Positions 12,264-24,296 of a DNA stretch of 64,000 nucleotides are shown here, piece by piece (positions within the stretch are counted from its first letter, which is position 1; every line of letters begins with the position of its first letter). The notes beneath the pieces were generated by a model. That model was not told the origin of the DNA and searched no databases. It saw only the letters and a program-made list of their open reading frames with translations. The translations under genes and the position numbers were made by a program. The stretch spans positions 3,472,501 to 3,536,500 of the forward strand of contig CAMRHE010000169.1 in the NCBI GenBank assembly GCA_947044405.1. The letters are read 5' to 3'. The DNA comes from Leptodactylus fallax (Eukaryota > Chordata > Amphibia > Anura > Leptodactylidae).

Positions 12264-13020
12264 AGGGGTTTTCCGGGCAGAAAAATGTACTTTTTAAAAA
12301 AAGGTCTGTTAGTGCTACTAATGGGTTAATAAATGTAACCATATACCTTTTAGCAGTGTTTTGATTGATTCCTGGGTGTCTCTGGGAGCTCCTGGTATCT
12401 TCTGCATTTGTTTACATGGTTCAGCTTCCAGCTATGTAACTTCCACACTAACTCCCTCTCACCTCACCCCCCTTCCTCTCTCCCTTCCTCCCATACCCCC
12501 CTCCCTGTCTCTCTAGATATCCCGCCCACTACTAGCTCTTCCCAACCTACTCAGCCCAACCCCCGACCCCATTATATACTCACCGCTCTTCCTTCCAGAC
12601 TTCTTCCTGCGGGACGGCCTCTTCTTCTTTTCTGACTGCGGGCGCGGTACAGTCCCAGCGCTGCTTTGTGCTCTGCAGCCGACGATCCACCTCTACTGCG
12701 CAGGCGTGGGAGCTGCGCAGTAGAGGTGGATTATCGGCTGCAGAGCACAGAGCAGCACTGGGACAATAGCGCGCGCCGGCAGTCAGAAAAGAGGGAGGAG
12801 CCGTCCCGCAGGAAGAAGCCTGGAAGGTAAGTATGATGGAGTGGATGGGGGGAGAGTAGTAGTGATGTTCCGTTTCCGTAAACGGGGAAACGGATCATCA
12901 CTGGATAACCAGCAAATATGGGTAAACATACATTTTTGGTAAATCATGTTATTTAGAAAGTAGGCGGGGGGAGGGTGTTTAGATTAGTGTAGTGATTTGT
13001 TTTTATCCCGGACAACCCCT
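12264..13020. mobile_element. piggyBac-like MITE (TTAA duplication) with long internal hairpin
   Basis: Flanked by TTAA on both sides (12260-12263 and 13021-13024). The ends are inverted: AGGGGTTTTCCGGGCAGAAA at left and, read inward from the right, AGGGGTTGTCCGGGATAAAA. TTAA target choice is the mark of piggyBac transposons. There is no transposase. Its centre (12590-12830) is a long inverted repeat. It is inserted in the L1 ORF2, so it is younger than that L1 copy. Confidence 0.88.
12590..12830. repeat. Large inverted repeat, arms about 115 bp
   Basis: The left arm runs from CTTCCTTCCAGACTTCTTCC to CACCTCTACTGCGCAG; the right arm from CTGCGCAGTAGAGGTGG to GAAGCCTGGAAGG. Arms differ at scattered positions. 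The loop is only about 10 bases, so the transcript could form one long hairpin. Confidence 0.85.
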
Positions 13021-14974
13021 TTAAGGAGGAAAATGGGAAGGAAATTTTAGGGAGAGTCTGTCGGTTTTCCCTGTATAGGGATGGTGACAATAAGGGCCTC
13101 TTGATTTTCTTTAGGAAATGTACCAGTATCCATGGCAGATTTAAAAAATTTTGCTAGATAAGGGAGGAGGAGGGGGCAAAATGATTTATAATAGTCATTG
13201 GTTAGCTCATCAGGGCCCAGGGAGTTCCCAGCAGGGAGGGAAGCAATGACGTCAGAAATTTCCTTAGTAGTAATGGGTTTATTGAGGTTCTGTAATTGCG
13301 AATCGGAGAGGGAGGGAAAATGTAATGACTGCAGAAAGGAAGACATATCTGTCTCAGTAGGGTGAGGGGAGGAAGGATTGTCACATAGATGACAAAATTT
13401 AGTATAGTAACGGCTAAATTGGTCAGCAGACTCTGAGGGGTTAACTAGTTTAATAGTAGTCGAAGGGTCTAGGAGAAAGGGAATGCAGGATTTTTAGTGT
13501 TTTGCTTTAAGTCTAGCTGCTAACAATCTCCCAGCTAGGTTCCCCTGGCAATAATATCTAGCCTTCACTTTCTTTAAAATCTTTTCATAATTTGACAAAA
13601 GCAGATTGCAAAATTGTTGTCTAGAGAGTAATTTATTAAGCTGCTCCTTCACCTTAATTTCATCTAAGAGTCTGGATATCTGGGCCTGATGTTGCTTTTT
13701 GACCACATGACCAAGCTTGATAAATGTACCCCTGACAAAAGCCTTATGGATTGAATTGATATTTATATGAAAAGTGTCATTACAGAAAGTGTAACAGGGG
13801 CATGATAAGACCACATGATCAGCCTAATCGAGGACTATGTCGAAGCCATCAACCATAACCTGTCAACAAGAAATCAATCCTAGATTGATCAATCCTAGAG
13901 TAGCTGTTATGGTCCCTGGAATAGAAGGAGTAGTCCCTCTCAGTACTATGGTGAGCTCTCCACACATGATAATGGTTGTGATTCCTCAAGAACTCTTGTA
14001 GGGAGGGTCCACCCCGTGGGACGTGATGAAGAATCGATGGAGTGATCTACAGTCAAGTTGAAGTCTACACAGAGGAGGAGCCGTCCTGTTGCATCTTGAT
14101 GACTAGACGAATGACTCTGTTAAGAAAGTGAATTTGCTGTCTGTTAGGAGCATACACAGTAGCTAAACTACAGAGTACATTGTTGAAGTGGCCTACCAAT
14201 ATTATATACCTTCCCTTGGTATCAATTTTTTTCTACAAGGGGTTGAAAAATAAAACAGTATTTTTAAAGGCAATTAAAACTCCCCTGGACTTAGAGGTAT
14301 AGAGGGATTGGTAAAGGATTGGGAAGTTAGGGTTATTGATCCTGTGGGCATCCTTATGGAGGAGGTGTGTTTCCTGGACACAGAGTACGTCACAGGAAAG
14401 GGATCTCACCTCTGACCAGAGAAAGGATCTCTTGCTAGGGCACTTTAGGCCTCTGACATAAATAGAAGAAAATTTAGTAGTCATGGGACCCAGGAAGAAA
14501 TAAGTGAAGGGCCGTTATGAAACACGAAAATCAAAGCCGTATTGCACACAAATAAGCAATAAATCAAGGTATGCAAACAGCATTTGAAAAATGCAATACT
14601 TGCATTAATCATAACCTGCAAAGTTAGAGGGTTAGACATAAGAAAGGGACAGGAGAAAACAGGCAGAACAGCTAGCCAGTGGCAATTATGAGTTGCTAAT
14701 AGCCAAATAAAGGCAAAAAGAACTTGTCCATATGTAGAATGGGAGTAAAAACAGTCAGTCTTGAAACCGAACATTGAAAGGCGTCAGGAGTCATATATGT
14801 CACCCGTAGTATCTGAAGAAATCCAGCAGACACCTCAATGGACAGCAGACCTGCAGGAGGTGACAGATTGCCACAGACCTTTGAGATGAAATGGAGTAGA
14901 TTTACCAATGTTCTCCAAGTCTGGGATTTGCAACTTCCAGCACTTAAGGAGGTTACAGCCGTCATCCAAGGTAT

Positions 14975-15760
14975 TGACTATATGCAGGTCATCATCTTTG
15001 GATACATGGAAATGAACTGAGAAGCCCCACAATACTTAATCTGGTTGTTACTTAAGACAGATGTGATCGGGGCAAGTTCTCGACATTGTTGAAGTGTGGC
15101 GGCCGAGAGGTCAGCATAAACAGATATATCTTTGTATTTGTCTGGAAGTAAATCTTTTTCCCTGGTGGCTTGAATAAGGAGGTCTTTTGATGTGAACAAA
15201 GTGGAGTTTTGCAATCACGTTACGAGGAGCCTCTTCTGGCACATGGTGAGGCTTGGGCAGCTGGTGGGCCCAGTCAATAATAAGGTCTCTAGGTGAAGAT
15301 TTAGGCAGCATGGCCTTAATAAAGTCCTGGAGATAAAGTACAAGGTCTTTAGTGGAGACTGTTTCAGGGACGCCTCTAAGCTTAATATTATTGCACCTAG
15401 AGCAATCCTCAAGGTCTGCAAGTTTCTTCTGAATTTGGGAAAGAGTTTCTTCATGCTCGTAATGAGCATCGATAAGCTGGTTGTGTTAGATAGCAAATTC
15501 GCCCATCTTGAAATCAACATGGTGGATTCTGCCAGTCTAAATCCTGTATGGAAGATTGTATAGGAGCAACTAAGTTCACAAAGCTCAACTGTAAAGAGCG
15601 ATAGAGAGTCTGAAGCATAGACTTCATAGAGGACTCTGTAATAGGGGTATTGGACGAGGGAAGCTCCTCAAAAAAATCCGGGTGGTGAGAGGAGAGTGTC
15701 AGCCCAGGGGTCAACTGGCCTACCTGATGGTTGCATATAGGCTCAGACGACAGGCATCGC
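14975..15760 (-). pseudogene. L1 ORF1-like RNA-binding protein, degenerate
   Basis: Minus-strand fragments joined across frameshifts carry L1 ORF1p (transposase_22-type) hallmarks: HHVPEEAPRNVIAKLHFVHI, then DLLIQATREKDLLPDKYKDI and SVYADLSAATLQQCRELAPI. In L1 elements ORF1p coats the RNA to form the retrotransposition particle. An N-terminal helical region is suggested around 15420-15510 (heptad-like residues), though broken by frame changes. The frame changes near 15210-15310 and 15510 mark it as a pseudogene. The family order, ORF1 upstream of ORF2, is kept. Confidence 0.8.
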
Positions 15761-16573
15761 CACTACTTGAGAAGGCTTCTGTAGTCGGGAGACACCGGCG
15801 GTCTGATCTCCTCGGAGGGCCGTCTCACCTGATAAGGTGATATTAGATCATCAAGGACATCTCCATCGGAGAGACGGTGAGCAGGAGAGTCCGAACAGCT
15901 AAGGGAGGCAGGCCAACCGGTACTGTGGCGGGATTGAGCTGGAGCGCCTTACCGAATGTAGTTCCGGCAGTGCAGGCGAGTTAGCGTTGGAGTGTTGGGA
16001 GCCGGCGCCATCTTGGCTTGTGCTTGGCTTGGCTCAGAGGGTGCTTGGAAGAAGTCATCCAAAAGTTTGGACGGACCAGTAGGGACATCTATCTTGGGGA
16101 ATGGTCTTGTGAAAAATAAGAGCAGTTTGGGTGCCCTGGAGAGGTGCAGATGCGGTAAAGACGCTCGGGTGACAGAAAGCTAAGTTAATCTGTGGCCATT
16201 CAGATCGACAGCCAGACCACACTCCCACAATGGAGCTTTTTATACTGTGTGGGGAGTACTGGGGAGCATTATATATAATGTGTACAGTATGGCCCACAGT
16301 ACAGGAAACAGGAAGATCCATCGGGAAGGTGGGGGACCCACAAATTTTGCTGTTATGTAAAAATCCTGATGGGAGAATAGAATAAAAGGCAAAATATAGT
16401 GCTAAAAGGCAGAATAAAATGAAGATTACGGCGAAATGAGAGGAAAAATACAGGTAGTGACTTTTTTTTTTTTTTTTTAAATGTGACTAAGCACGGCAGA
16501 GGGGATCCCTGGCAAAATTCTTGTCCAGAAGTGAATCCCGCCTTAAGAAAGTTTGGGAACCACTGTTCTAGAG

Positions 16574-18836
16574 TATAACATAGTAAAAAAAATGTAAGGG
16601 TTTCTTCAGGATACACTTGAAGAATATGAAGTCTTGGTGATACAATGTAGACAATAACATTATCTCTTGCCCTCACTTTCTCACCCATTTACTGAACATC
16701 CAAAAATATCACATTCACTGTATATTTCACTACTTCTCAAACTGTGAGACAGGTTTCACTGATGAGGTAACCCCTCAGATGTAGGTGGGGCACACCTAGG
16801 AGAAGCGATTTTGATAGAAGTGATTGGATGCGGGACAGGTCTTTCTTTGGTTGCATCAATTTGAAATTTAGAAATATATTTGACTATGTTTTTGCTTATT
16901 TTAATAGTCTTAAGGGTTCAGGAGGCAAATTTTAAGACAACTTGAGGTAGTTTCAGACTTTTACCACATACACTTACTGATGATAAGACCTTGAGGTCCC
17001 GATGAAGTCCCAGTAGAAAAAAATATAACTGTGTTCATTATGTACATGCTGTTAAGAATGATCCAGTAAAGAGTTATGCCATTAATTTACATAGTATGGC
17101 ACCACCTATTGTTCAAAGGTTAAAGCAATATTCACGTCCACTTAATGAACTGAGTGCTGATGAACATGCATGTCAAACACTCTCCTCACTGTCAGATCTC
17201 TGTATAGTTATACAGGGCAGCCAGTGGAAATAGCTTTCTGCCCTGCTTGTCTGCAATAGAATGGCAGTATGGCCAGATTCCTTCTTAATTGCCCGTGCCA
17301 AAGGGTATGGAGACTGGCCAGAGCTGGCTATAAGTAGCACAGATTAGTAGCAGCAGCATGGGGAACACATGGAAGCATAAATAATGAGAAGAAACAATGT
17401 CAATTACTTTTCAATTCTATTAACAGTGTTTCAGGACTTTTGGTATTAAAATATTTACTGGAATAACCTCTTTAAGTGAATGGGCTAACCAGTTCTGAAT
17501 GTGTATATATGCAGTGAGCCTGTGAGTGCAGTGAGTAAAGGGAGTCTATCACCAGAACAGTCCATATTGAACTATAAGCATAGTCAGATAACTGGGATTC
17601 GTGTAAATAAAACGCTTTTTTCTGTATTTCCCAAGTGCTGCCTCCCAGCTATGATTGACAGGGCCAAGCTGTGTACATGTCAATAAAAGCAGAGAGGAGG
17701 GAGGGATGGAGGAACTGGGTGCTATTTGAAAAGGCAGGGGCGCTTGCCAGCACTGTGGCCTCTGAACAAAAGGTACAGCTGCAGCTCACCTCATTAGAGT
17801 TAATGGGGCTGATCTGCAATAACAAGCGCAGCCCATACACAATGTTCTGTGCTTGGTATTCAGTAAAGAGGCTGCAATGCTCAACCACATACTGCATTTT
17901 CTTCAAACAGTTGATGGACCTGCACAGATCAGATATTAAAAACCTATCCTAAGGATAAACCCAGAAAACTTATTTAATATTAACTAAGTATTGCACTATA
18001 CAATGTAGTAGAAGTGCTTATTTTGTACTATCATGTATATATTGACACTATTACAGCATTCATAGGTTCAAATGTCAATCTCATATGTGGCTCAGTATCT
18101 ATCAATCATTCCTCTCAGGAAGGGCACAGACATCTGAAAACAATTAGGCCCAAATGATTACACAATGCAAAGCTCCAAATGTAATGAGCAGAACTCCACA
18201 TCCACACACTCTTGTCCTAGCCATCCTAACCCCATTAAATTGCCTGTCACATTCTTGCAAATGATTAATCACACTAATTATACAAGGTCTATGATCTGAG
18301 CTAATAGAAATATTCCTTTATCACGAACTTTATATTTATCTATAGAAGTACTACTCAGTAGCATGTTTGCCCAAATAACGCCATTTATAGCTTTTTAAAT
18401 GTATAAATCTATGAAAAGGTAGGTATGTTGCCACAGCACAGAACGTATCATAATAGTGGCACAATGTAACGAATTCCAAGTGAAGTGATTGCGTGTACAG
18501 GCACATCTTTCTTTACATAGAGTGCATAAATAGACTCCCTTTAAGATACTGCATCTTTCAGGTCAAAATACCTCCTAAACCAATAAAACTGCTGTGTAGG
18601 GGCCTTTACTAAAAGCAGAAACATAGATATGTGACCACAAACCAATGAAGCATTGCAGAGATAATCATCTTTCTAAGGATGATTTATGCAGATCAATGTG
18701 CAAATACATCAGGGGTGGACGTGATTATCATGGCTAAAGCACTCCTAACTGTTTCTAGGTAAATCTTACAAATCAGACCCACCCCTGCTGCACTTGTAGA
18801 CTGATTTGCATATCTATAAAAAGATACGAGATCTCC
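16574..18836. other. Unclassified intergenic DNA
   Basis: No gene is supported. 17530-17960 resembles a dispersed repeat (starts AAAGGGAGTCTATCACCAGA) but I cannot place its ends. Confidence 0.5.
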
Positions 18837-18840
18837 TTAA

Positions 18841-19164
18841 GGCCAAGGCCCCACGTAGCAAAGTGCAGCAAAAAAATGCTGCAGAAAAAAAGGCATCGGA
18901 AAAGCATCACTTTTTTTCCAGAGCATTGTTTATTGAAATTCTGCTGAGTTTTCCTGTGTGGACTTTCTGCCCCTATTATACCTATATGGAAAATGCCAGA
19001 GTTTCCACGAGTATAATTGACATGCTGTGATTTTCAAAAACACGAAAGTTTTTGAAAACAACGCTTTTCCGCTGCAGATTTTTTCTTCAATGTGTGTATG
19101 GGATTAGCCAGAATCCAATCTACTTTGCAGGTACTGAAAAACGCTGCAACATGGGGACCCAGCC
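18841..19164. mobile_element. GGCCCCACG-family MITE, copy 1
   Basis: Starts GGCCAAGGCCCCACGTAGCA and ends with the inverted ACATGGGGACCCAGCC. TTAA occurs at both borders (18837-18840, 19165-19168). The interior is rich in GCAGCAAAAAAATGCTGCAG-like palindromes. No coding capacity. Confidence 0.8.
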
Positions 19165-19822
19165 TTAAGCTGGAGACATGCATTGGAGTACAAGATGTAC
19201 AAGACAGAAATAGAAACTGTTACCTGTTATGCACCTATTAAGTGACCAAAAACCTGGCAAAAGTTTGGCACGTGACGGCACATCTCAGCTCCTTGCTCCC
19301 CACTCACCACTTTTTTAGACAATGGATTGAGTGGGCGTGAGTCATACCACAGGCGCACCTACATGTGCAAGAGTTGCTAAGAGCCTTGAGACTATTAGTA
19401 ATTCTGGCGTGTCTTGCGCTTGTCATGGAATGAATTGAGACGGGTAAAACTCCTAAAGAGTACATATAACAGTCAATCAATTCAAAATAATCTAAATATT
19501 TAATGTTTGCATATATTTTAGCATATATGTTAAATGTTGTTGCATATTTTGTGTCTGTTTGCTGTTGGATTCCAGTCATTGCAAACATGTGCCTATACAT
19601 TTATTTCATTTTTTTACCTGTGCTGATTATGAGACTGAAAGGAACTCAGGATATTGCTGAACAGTAAACTTCATTTCATTTAATTTCTTTCGAATTTTAC
19701 AGATCTTCATACAGGCCATGTGACTCATGAATGTGTTCCAACTGTGTACCCCCAAGGAACACCATGGTGTCCATCATGTGGCTGATTCTGCTACTGATCT
19801 GGTGAAGAAAGACTAGCAAGTA

Positions 19823-21424
19823 CAGTGGGGAAAAAAAGTATTTAGTCAGCTACCAATTGTGCAAGTTCTCCAACTTAAAAATATGAGAGAGGCCTGTAAT
19901 TGACATCATAAGTAGATCTCAACTATGAGAGACAAAATGAGAAAACATCTAGAAAATCACATTGTCTGATTTTTTAAGAATTTATTTGCAAATTATGGTG
20001 GAAAATAAGTATTTGGTCACCTACAAACAAGTAAGATTTCTGGCTCTCACAGACCTGTAGCTTCTTCTTTAAGAGGCTCCTCTGTCCTCCACTCATTACC
20101 TGTAGTAATGGCACCTGTTTGAAATTGTTATCATTATAAAAGACACCTGTCCACAACCTCAAACAGTCACACTCCAAACTCCACTATGGTGAAGACCAAA
20201 GAGCTGTGGAAGGACACAAGAAACAAAATTGTAGACCTGCACCAGGCTGGGAAGACTGAATCTGCAATAGGCAAGCAGCTTGGTGTGAAGAAATCAACTG
20301 TGGGAGCAATAATTAGAAAATGGAAGACATACAAGACCTCTGATAATCTCCCTCAATCAGGGGCTCCACGCAAGATCTCACCCCGTGGGGTCAAAATGAT
20401 CACAAGAACGGAGAGCAAAAATCCCAGAACCACACGGGGGGACCTAGTGAATGACCTGCAGAAAGCTGGGACTAACGTAACAAAGGCTACCGTCAGTAAC
20501 ACACTACGCCGCCAGGGACTCAGATCTTGTAGTGCCAGATGCATCCCCCTGCTTAAGCCAGTACATATCCGGGCCCATCTGAAGTTTGCTATCGAGCATT
20601 TGGATGTTCCAGAAGAGTATTAGGAGAATGTCATATGGTCAGATGAAACCAAAGTAGAACTGTTTGGTAGAAACACAATTCGTCGTGTTTGGAGGAGAAA
20701 GAATGCTGAGTTGCATCCAAAGAACACCATACTACTGTGAAGCATGGGGGTGGCAACATCATGCTTTGGGGCTGTTTCTCTGCGAAGGGACCAGGACGAC
20801 TGATCCGTGTACATGAAAGAATGAATGGGGCCATGTATCGTGAGATTTTGAGTGCAAACCTCCTTCAATCAGCAAGGGCATTGAAGATGAAATGTGGCTG
20901 GCTCTTTCAGCATGACAATGATCCCAAGCACACCGCCAGGGAAACAAAGGAGTGGCTTCGTAAGAAGCATTTCAAGGTCCTGGAGTGGCCTAGCCAGTCT
21001 CCAGATCTCAACCCCATAGAAAACCTTTGGAGGGAGTTGATAGTCCGTGTTGCCCAGCGACAGCCCCAAAACATCACTGCTCTAGAGGAGAGCTGCATGG
21101 AGGAATGGGCCAACATACCAGCAACAGTGTGTGCCAACCTTGTGAAGACTTATAGAAAAAGTTTGACCTCTGTCATTGCCAACAAAGGATATATAACAAA
21201 GTATTGAGATGAACTTTTGTTATTGACCAAATACTTATTTTCCACCATAATTTGCAAATACATTCTTTAAAAATCAGACAATGTGATTTTCTGGATTTGT
21301 TTTCTCATTTTGTCTCTCATAGTTGAGGTCTACCTATGATGTCAATTACAGGCCGGCCTCATCTTTTTAAGTGGAAGAACTTGCACAATTGGTGGCTGAC
21401 TAAATACTTTTTTTTTCCCCACTG
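19823..21424 (+). mobile_element. Tc1/mariner element, copy A
   Basis: Terminal inverted repeats start CAGTGGGGAAAAAAAGTATT at left and are mirrored at right (AATACTTTTTTTTTCCCCACTG). TA dinucleotides flank both ends (19821-19822, 21425-21426), the Tc1/mariner target duplication. Length is 1602 bp, a normal full-length size. Subterminal repeats also match (AAAATCACATTGTCTGATTT near 19955, and inverted near 21275). It carries one transposase gene with two lesions. Confidence 0.95.
20186..21207 (+). pseudogene. Tc1 transposase, copy A (stop and frameshift)
   Basis: The gene starts [20 protein letters not shown], with an N-terminal paired-like helix-turn-helix DNA-binding region (residues about 1-110) that includes [24 protein letters not shown] at 20621-20623 replaces the tryptophan codon found in copy B. 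About 110 bases later, near 20732, one base is missing relative to copy B, shifting the frame. The C-terminal part (20737-21207) still shows the catalytic region: [20 protein letters not shown] and [13 protein letters not shown]. The spacing from the first D of HDND to the E of IENLW is 34 residues, the DD34E signature of Tc1. Full length would be about 340 residues. The gene cannot make active transposase. Confidence 0.92.
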
Positions 21425-21426
21425 TA

Positions 21427-22962
21427 AAGTGCCCCAAGCAGATCGTTTTGCTTATGGGGGCACCTGTGGTAGATGCACAATAAAAATTCTGAGGGTATTT
21501 TAGCTTCCAACCAGCTTTATTCACATCAGATAACAGTTGAGAACCTATTTGTCTACCCGATGCTTCCAGAGCACTCGTTCTTAGCTACGGCACGTACCCC
21601 GAAGCTGCACAGCGGTACCCGCTAGGGTACTCGTACCAAAGGTTGAGAACCACTGGTACAGAGGACATGTCTCTTGCCTAAGTGTCACAGCTGTTTCAAA
21701 TTACTGATAGGCCATCAATATCCTAGTCCCAGAAAAACCTTTTATTGTGAAATTGATATATACAGTGACAGCCAAAACCATTTCAATTAGTCCATAGGAT
21801 TTTCACCCAGATTAACTTGGTGAGGCAATATTTATTTTATATATTTTAATATTTATTAATATTTATTACACATGTACTCCGATATTCTAGTACTTGAGTT
21901 TAAAATGCCTACTCTGCCTACAATTAATCCCCTATTAATATCCATTAAGCAGATTTGGAAAATAAATCACATTTCAGTTAAGAAATACCTGGTGCAATTA
22001 TGGTGAAAATCACTAATGGTATGCAGCAAATTGAAATTGCTGATATTTACCAGGCACCAATAAAATGTTAGCTTAAATGGTAAGTGAGTAAAAATGTCAT
22101 GTCTGTGCATTAAATTATTATGAGCTTCTGGTGGTTTTATGTTGCCCAATTTCACACAATTACCATAGAACAGCCAGCAACAAATGGTTAATATCCATTA
22201 CAAGTGTTACTGAATTGAACTTGTAACCTTAGATCTATTAAAGATGTCAAGGATCGAGACACCTTGTCTATAACCGGCTATTAAAATGCTGTTAGTCTGT
22301 GTGGTGTTTGATGGTGTGAATCTGCTACTTGATGTTTTCCAGGAGTGGATAGCTCTTCTTCTTGGGGGTAAAATAAATATTAATCACATGTGATAATGCT
22401 TGGGATGAGGGCCAGTTAAAAAGGTCACAGGTTCATGAGCAGGACTATGGAGACATCCTCTGTTGTGTCTCCGCTCTGGGGTGTGCTTGGAAATCTCCAT
22501 CTCTCTTCCATGAACAGATCAAAAAAGACAGCTCATATAGGGTGAAAATTCTTACAAATCATCTGTTTTTCCGCTTTGTGTCCAACATGATCTATCTGTT
22601 TTGGAACTAATAAACTGATATGACAGCCAGGAAAGAAGAAACAGGTGATACAAGGAAGATGTCTCTTAAGTTCATGAATTTACAACATAGTAAATGTTGA
22701 GCCAAACAACAGAAACCACTCAAATATCAAACAATGCAAAGCCCCCATGTTTTTGGATAGTTGGGGGTCTCAGAGGAAGGTTCTCTCTTCAGATCCCAAA
22801 GTATAATAAGTGGAAGTGCAGGGGTGGTGGAAAAACATAATAAACAGTTATATTCAACTTCGCTCCCTTCTCCTTAGTTGACAATCTTCCCAGGAGTGGA
22901 TGTCCCGGCAAATTCACACCAAAGTCATATCATGCAATTTCAAACAACCCAAGAACTACATC
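21427..22962. other. Unclassified intergenic DNA with a hAT end remnant
   Basis: Around 21639-21653 the sequence AAGGTTGAGAACCACTGG resembles an outward hAT right end, but I found no matching left end or 8-bp duplication. The rest shows no gene or element. Confidence 0.45.
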
Positions 22963-22965
22963 TAA

Positions 22966-23469
22966 GGTCCCTTGCAGACGACCGTGGGTGAGATCTGTGT
23001 GCTATCCGTGTTTTTCACGGATAGCACACTGACCCATTCATTTCTATGGGCACATGCACACGACCATGTTTCTCACTGATCAGTGTGTGAGCTATGATTC
23101 CACGCGACACATCAGATATAACAGGTCCTATTCTGTTCAGTTTTTGCGGAACGAACTTGCCCATAGAAGCCTATGGGAGACTGAAAACCAAGGATGGCAC
23201 ACTGATGTACTCAGTGTGTCATCAGTGTGCCGTCCTTTTTCGCAGACAATCTAGGGATATCATTAGATTTCACCTGTGTTTTTTTATGATGGATCCGCAA
23301 ACAAGGATCACACACTGATGGCACACTGAAGACACTCTGTACATTTTTGCGGACATACTTCACTGATGCTGAGCACACACTGAAGACGCACTGAACACAC
23401 TCTGTCCGCAAAAACTGAACACTAATTACTAGTTTGCTGACCGCAAAATACGGTCATCTGCAACTAACC
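22966..23469. mobile_element. PIF/Harbinger-like MITE
   Basis: Flanked by TAA (22963-22965 and 23470-23472). The ends are inverted: GGTCCCTTGCAGACGACCGT and, read inward from the right, GGTTAGTTGCAGATGACCGT. A 3-bp TAA duplication fits PIF/Harbinger elements. The interior holds a strong hairpin (GCTATCCGTGTTTTTCACGGATAGC near 23001). No transposase. Confidence 0.85.
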
Positions 23470-23472
23470 TAA

Positions 23473-24068
23473 GACTGTGCAGGCCTCAGTAAGCATGTTA
23501 GCAGATACTGAATTGTGTTTTTTGTGAAGGAAACACAGTAGATACAGTCCCATTAGAGATAATACAGCTGGTAGAAAGTAGCTTCCACATTTTTAGAAAC
23601 TGAAGCTTAAAGAATTCTGGAACATCAATGCTGATATAAAATAACAATCATTGCACATGAAAATTCAGGAGATTAGACAATGATCTAATTCTGTGTTGGA
23701 AATTAAATGTAAACCAATAAAAAATACATGTTTTAATATATTAAATTATTATTATATTAAAGTTTTCATGAAAAGTTGAAATATGTACAGGGTCTTGCTG
23801 GACAGCCTGCTTATGACTTTATAAGCCTTCATACATGTCCTCTCAGTTTAACCTTAGTATTTTGTACAAAGAAACAGTTTACAGACATGTCAATTAAATG
23901 TTAAATATGTCACTATGACATTTCAAGTTTTCTGAAACTTTCTCTAAATTTATCAAGATGTTGTCTGCCAAATAACACATTTAGTACAATTGGCGGCATA
24001 CTAGATGCACTTTACATACTTTTTTTTTCCAAATGTGTTGCACATGTCACTAAACAAGAATAACCACC
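23473..24068. other. Unclassified AT-rich intergenic DNA
   Basis: No supported gene or element. Confidence 0.5.
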
Positions 24069-24071
24069 TAT

Positions 24072-24293
24072 GGCTGAGGCCCCACGTTGCGGAAATGCAG
24101 CTTTGTTTGTTTCAGATTTTACTGTGTTTTTTTTTTGAGCCAAAGCCAAGAATGGCTACAAAAGGCATGGGAAATATATAGGAAGTACCTATACTTCTAC
24201 CTTCTGCTCAATCCACTCCTGGCTTTGGCTCAAAAAACCCCAGCAAAATCTGCAACAAAAGAAGCTGCATTTCCACAAAGTGGGGCTTTAGCC
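24072..24293. mobile_element. GGCCCCACG-family MITE, copy 2 (intact palindrome)
   Basis: Long inverted arms: GGCTGAGGCCCCACGTTGCG at left and GTGGGGCTTTAGCC at right, with GAGCCAAAGCCAAGAATGG and its complement CTCCTGGCTTTGGCTC in the interior. TAT flanks both ends. This copy shows the uninterrupted state of the MITE that the DIRS element split at 32186. Confidence 0.85.
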
Positions 24294-24296
24294 TAT

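Larger units (their letters stand above)
10480..14485 (-). pseudogene. L1 ORF2 (endonuclease, reverse transcriptase), degenerate and interrupted
   Basis: The N-terminus at 14484 reads MTTKFSSIYVRGLKCPSKRS, then CDVLCVQETHLLHKDAH, the AP-like endonuclease blocks I and II with the catalytic glutamate in QETH. The RT entry region at 13047-13346 includes LNKPITTKEISDVIASLP and GPDELTNDYYKSF. The catalytic block near 11765 reads stop-ADDIILSLSD, so the tyrosine of YADD has become a TAA stop. The thumb region lies at 11105-11467 and the C-terminal segment at 10485-10994 includes YKIILRWYLPLVHLRKMFP. A TTAA MITE at 12264-13020 separates two RT parts. The gene is inactive; the catalytic-site stop alone would prevent reverse transcription. 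Confidence 0.85.
9848..16229 (-). mobile_element. Nearly full-length L1-like LINE, degenerate
   Basis: Orientation is minus, with the poly-A end at left (+ strand poly-T with TTTTTATTTGAATTTTTC). The flanks share ATGGAGCTTTTT (9836-9847 and 16230-16241), a 12-bp target-site duplication ending in T-rich sequence as expected for L1 target-primed insertion. It retains a 5' UTR, ORF1 (about 14975-15760), ORF2 endonuclease (about 13800-14485), RT (about 11700-13350) and C-terminal domain (about 10480-11470). A 757-bp TTAA-flanked MITE interrupts ORF2 at 12264-13020. Frameshifts and stops are scattered throughout, so it cannot move itself. Confidence 0.9.
9223..16565. mobile_element. hAT element 2, split by an L1 insertion
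   Basis: Left end CACTGGTTTCCAAACTGTGG; right end, read inward, CAGTGGTTCCCAAACTTTCT. These are matching hAT-type inverted ends. The flanks TTCTACAG (9215-9222) and TTCTAGAG (16566-16573) are an 8-bp target duplication with one difference. Without the L1 (9848-16229) the element would be about 0.95 kb. It has no transposase and carries a GTGTGGTGCCACTGTGGAGC tandem array. Confidence 0.82.

Noticed and set aside
18837..19168. Hairpin as a possible microRNA gene
   Set aside because: It has flanking TTAA and seven relatives nearby, so it is a MITE. A small-RNA product cannot be judged without expression data.
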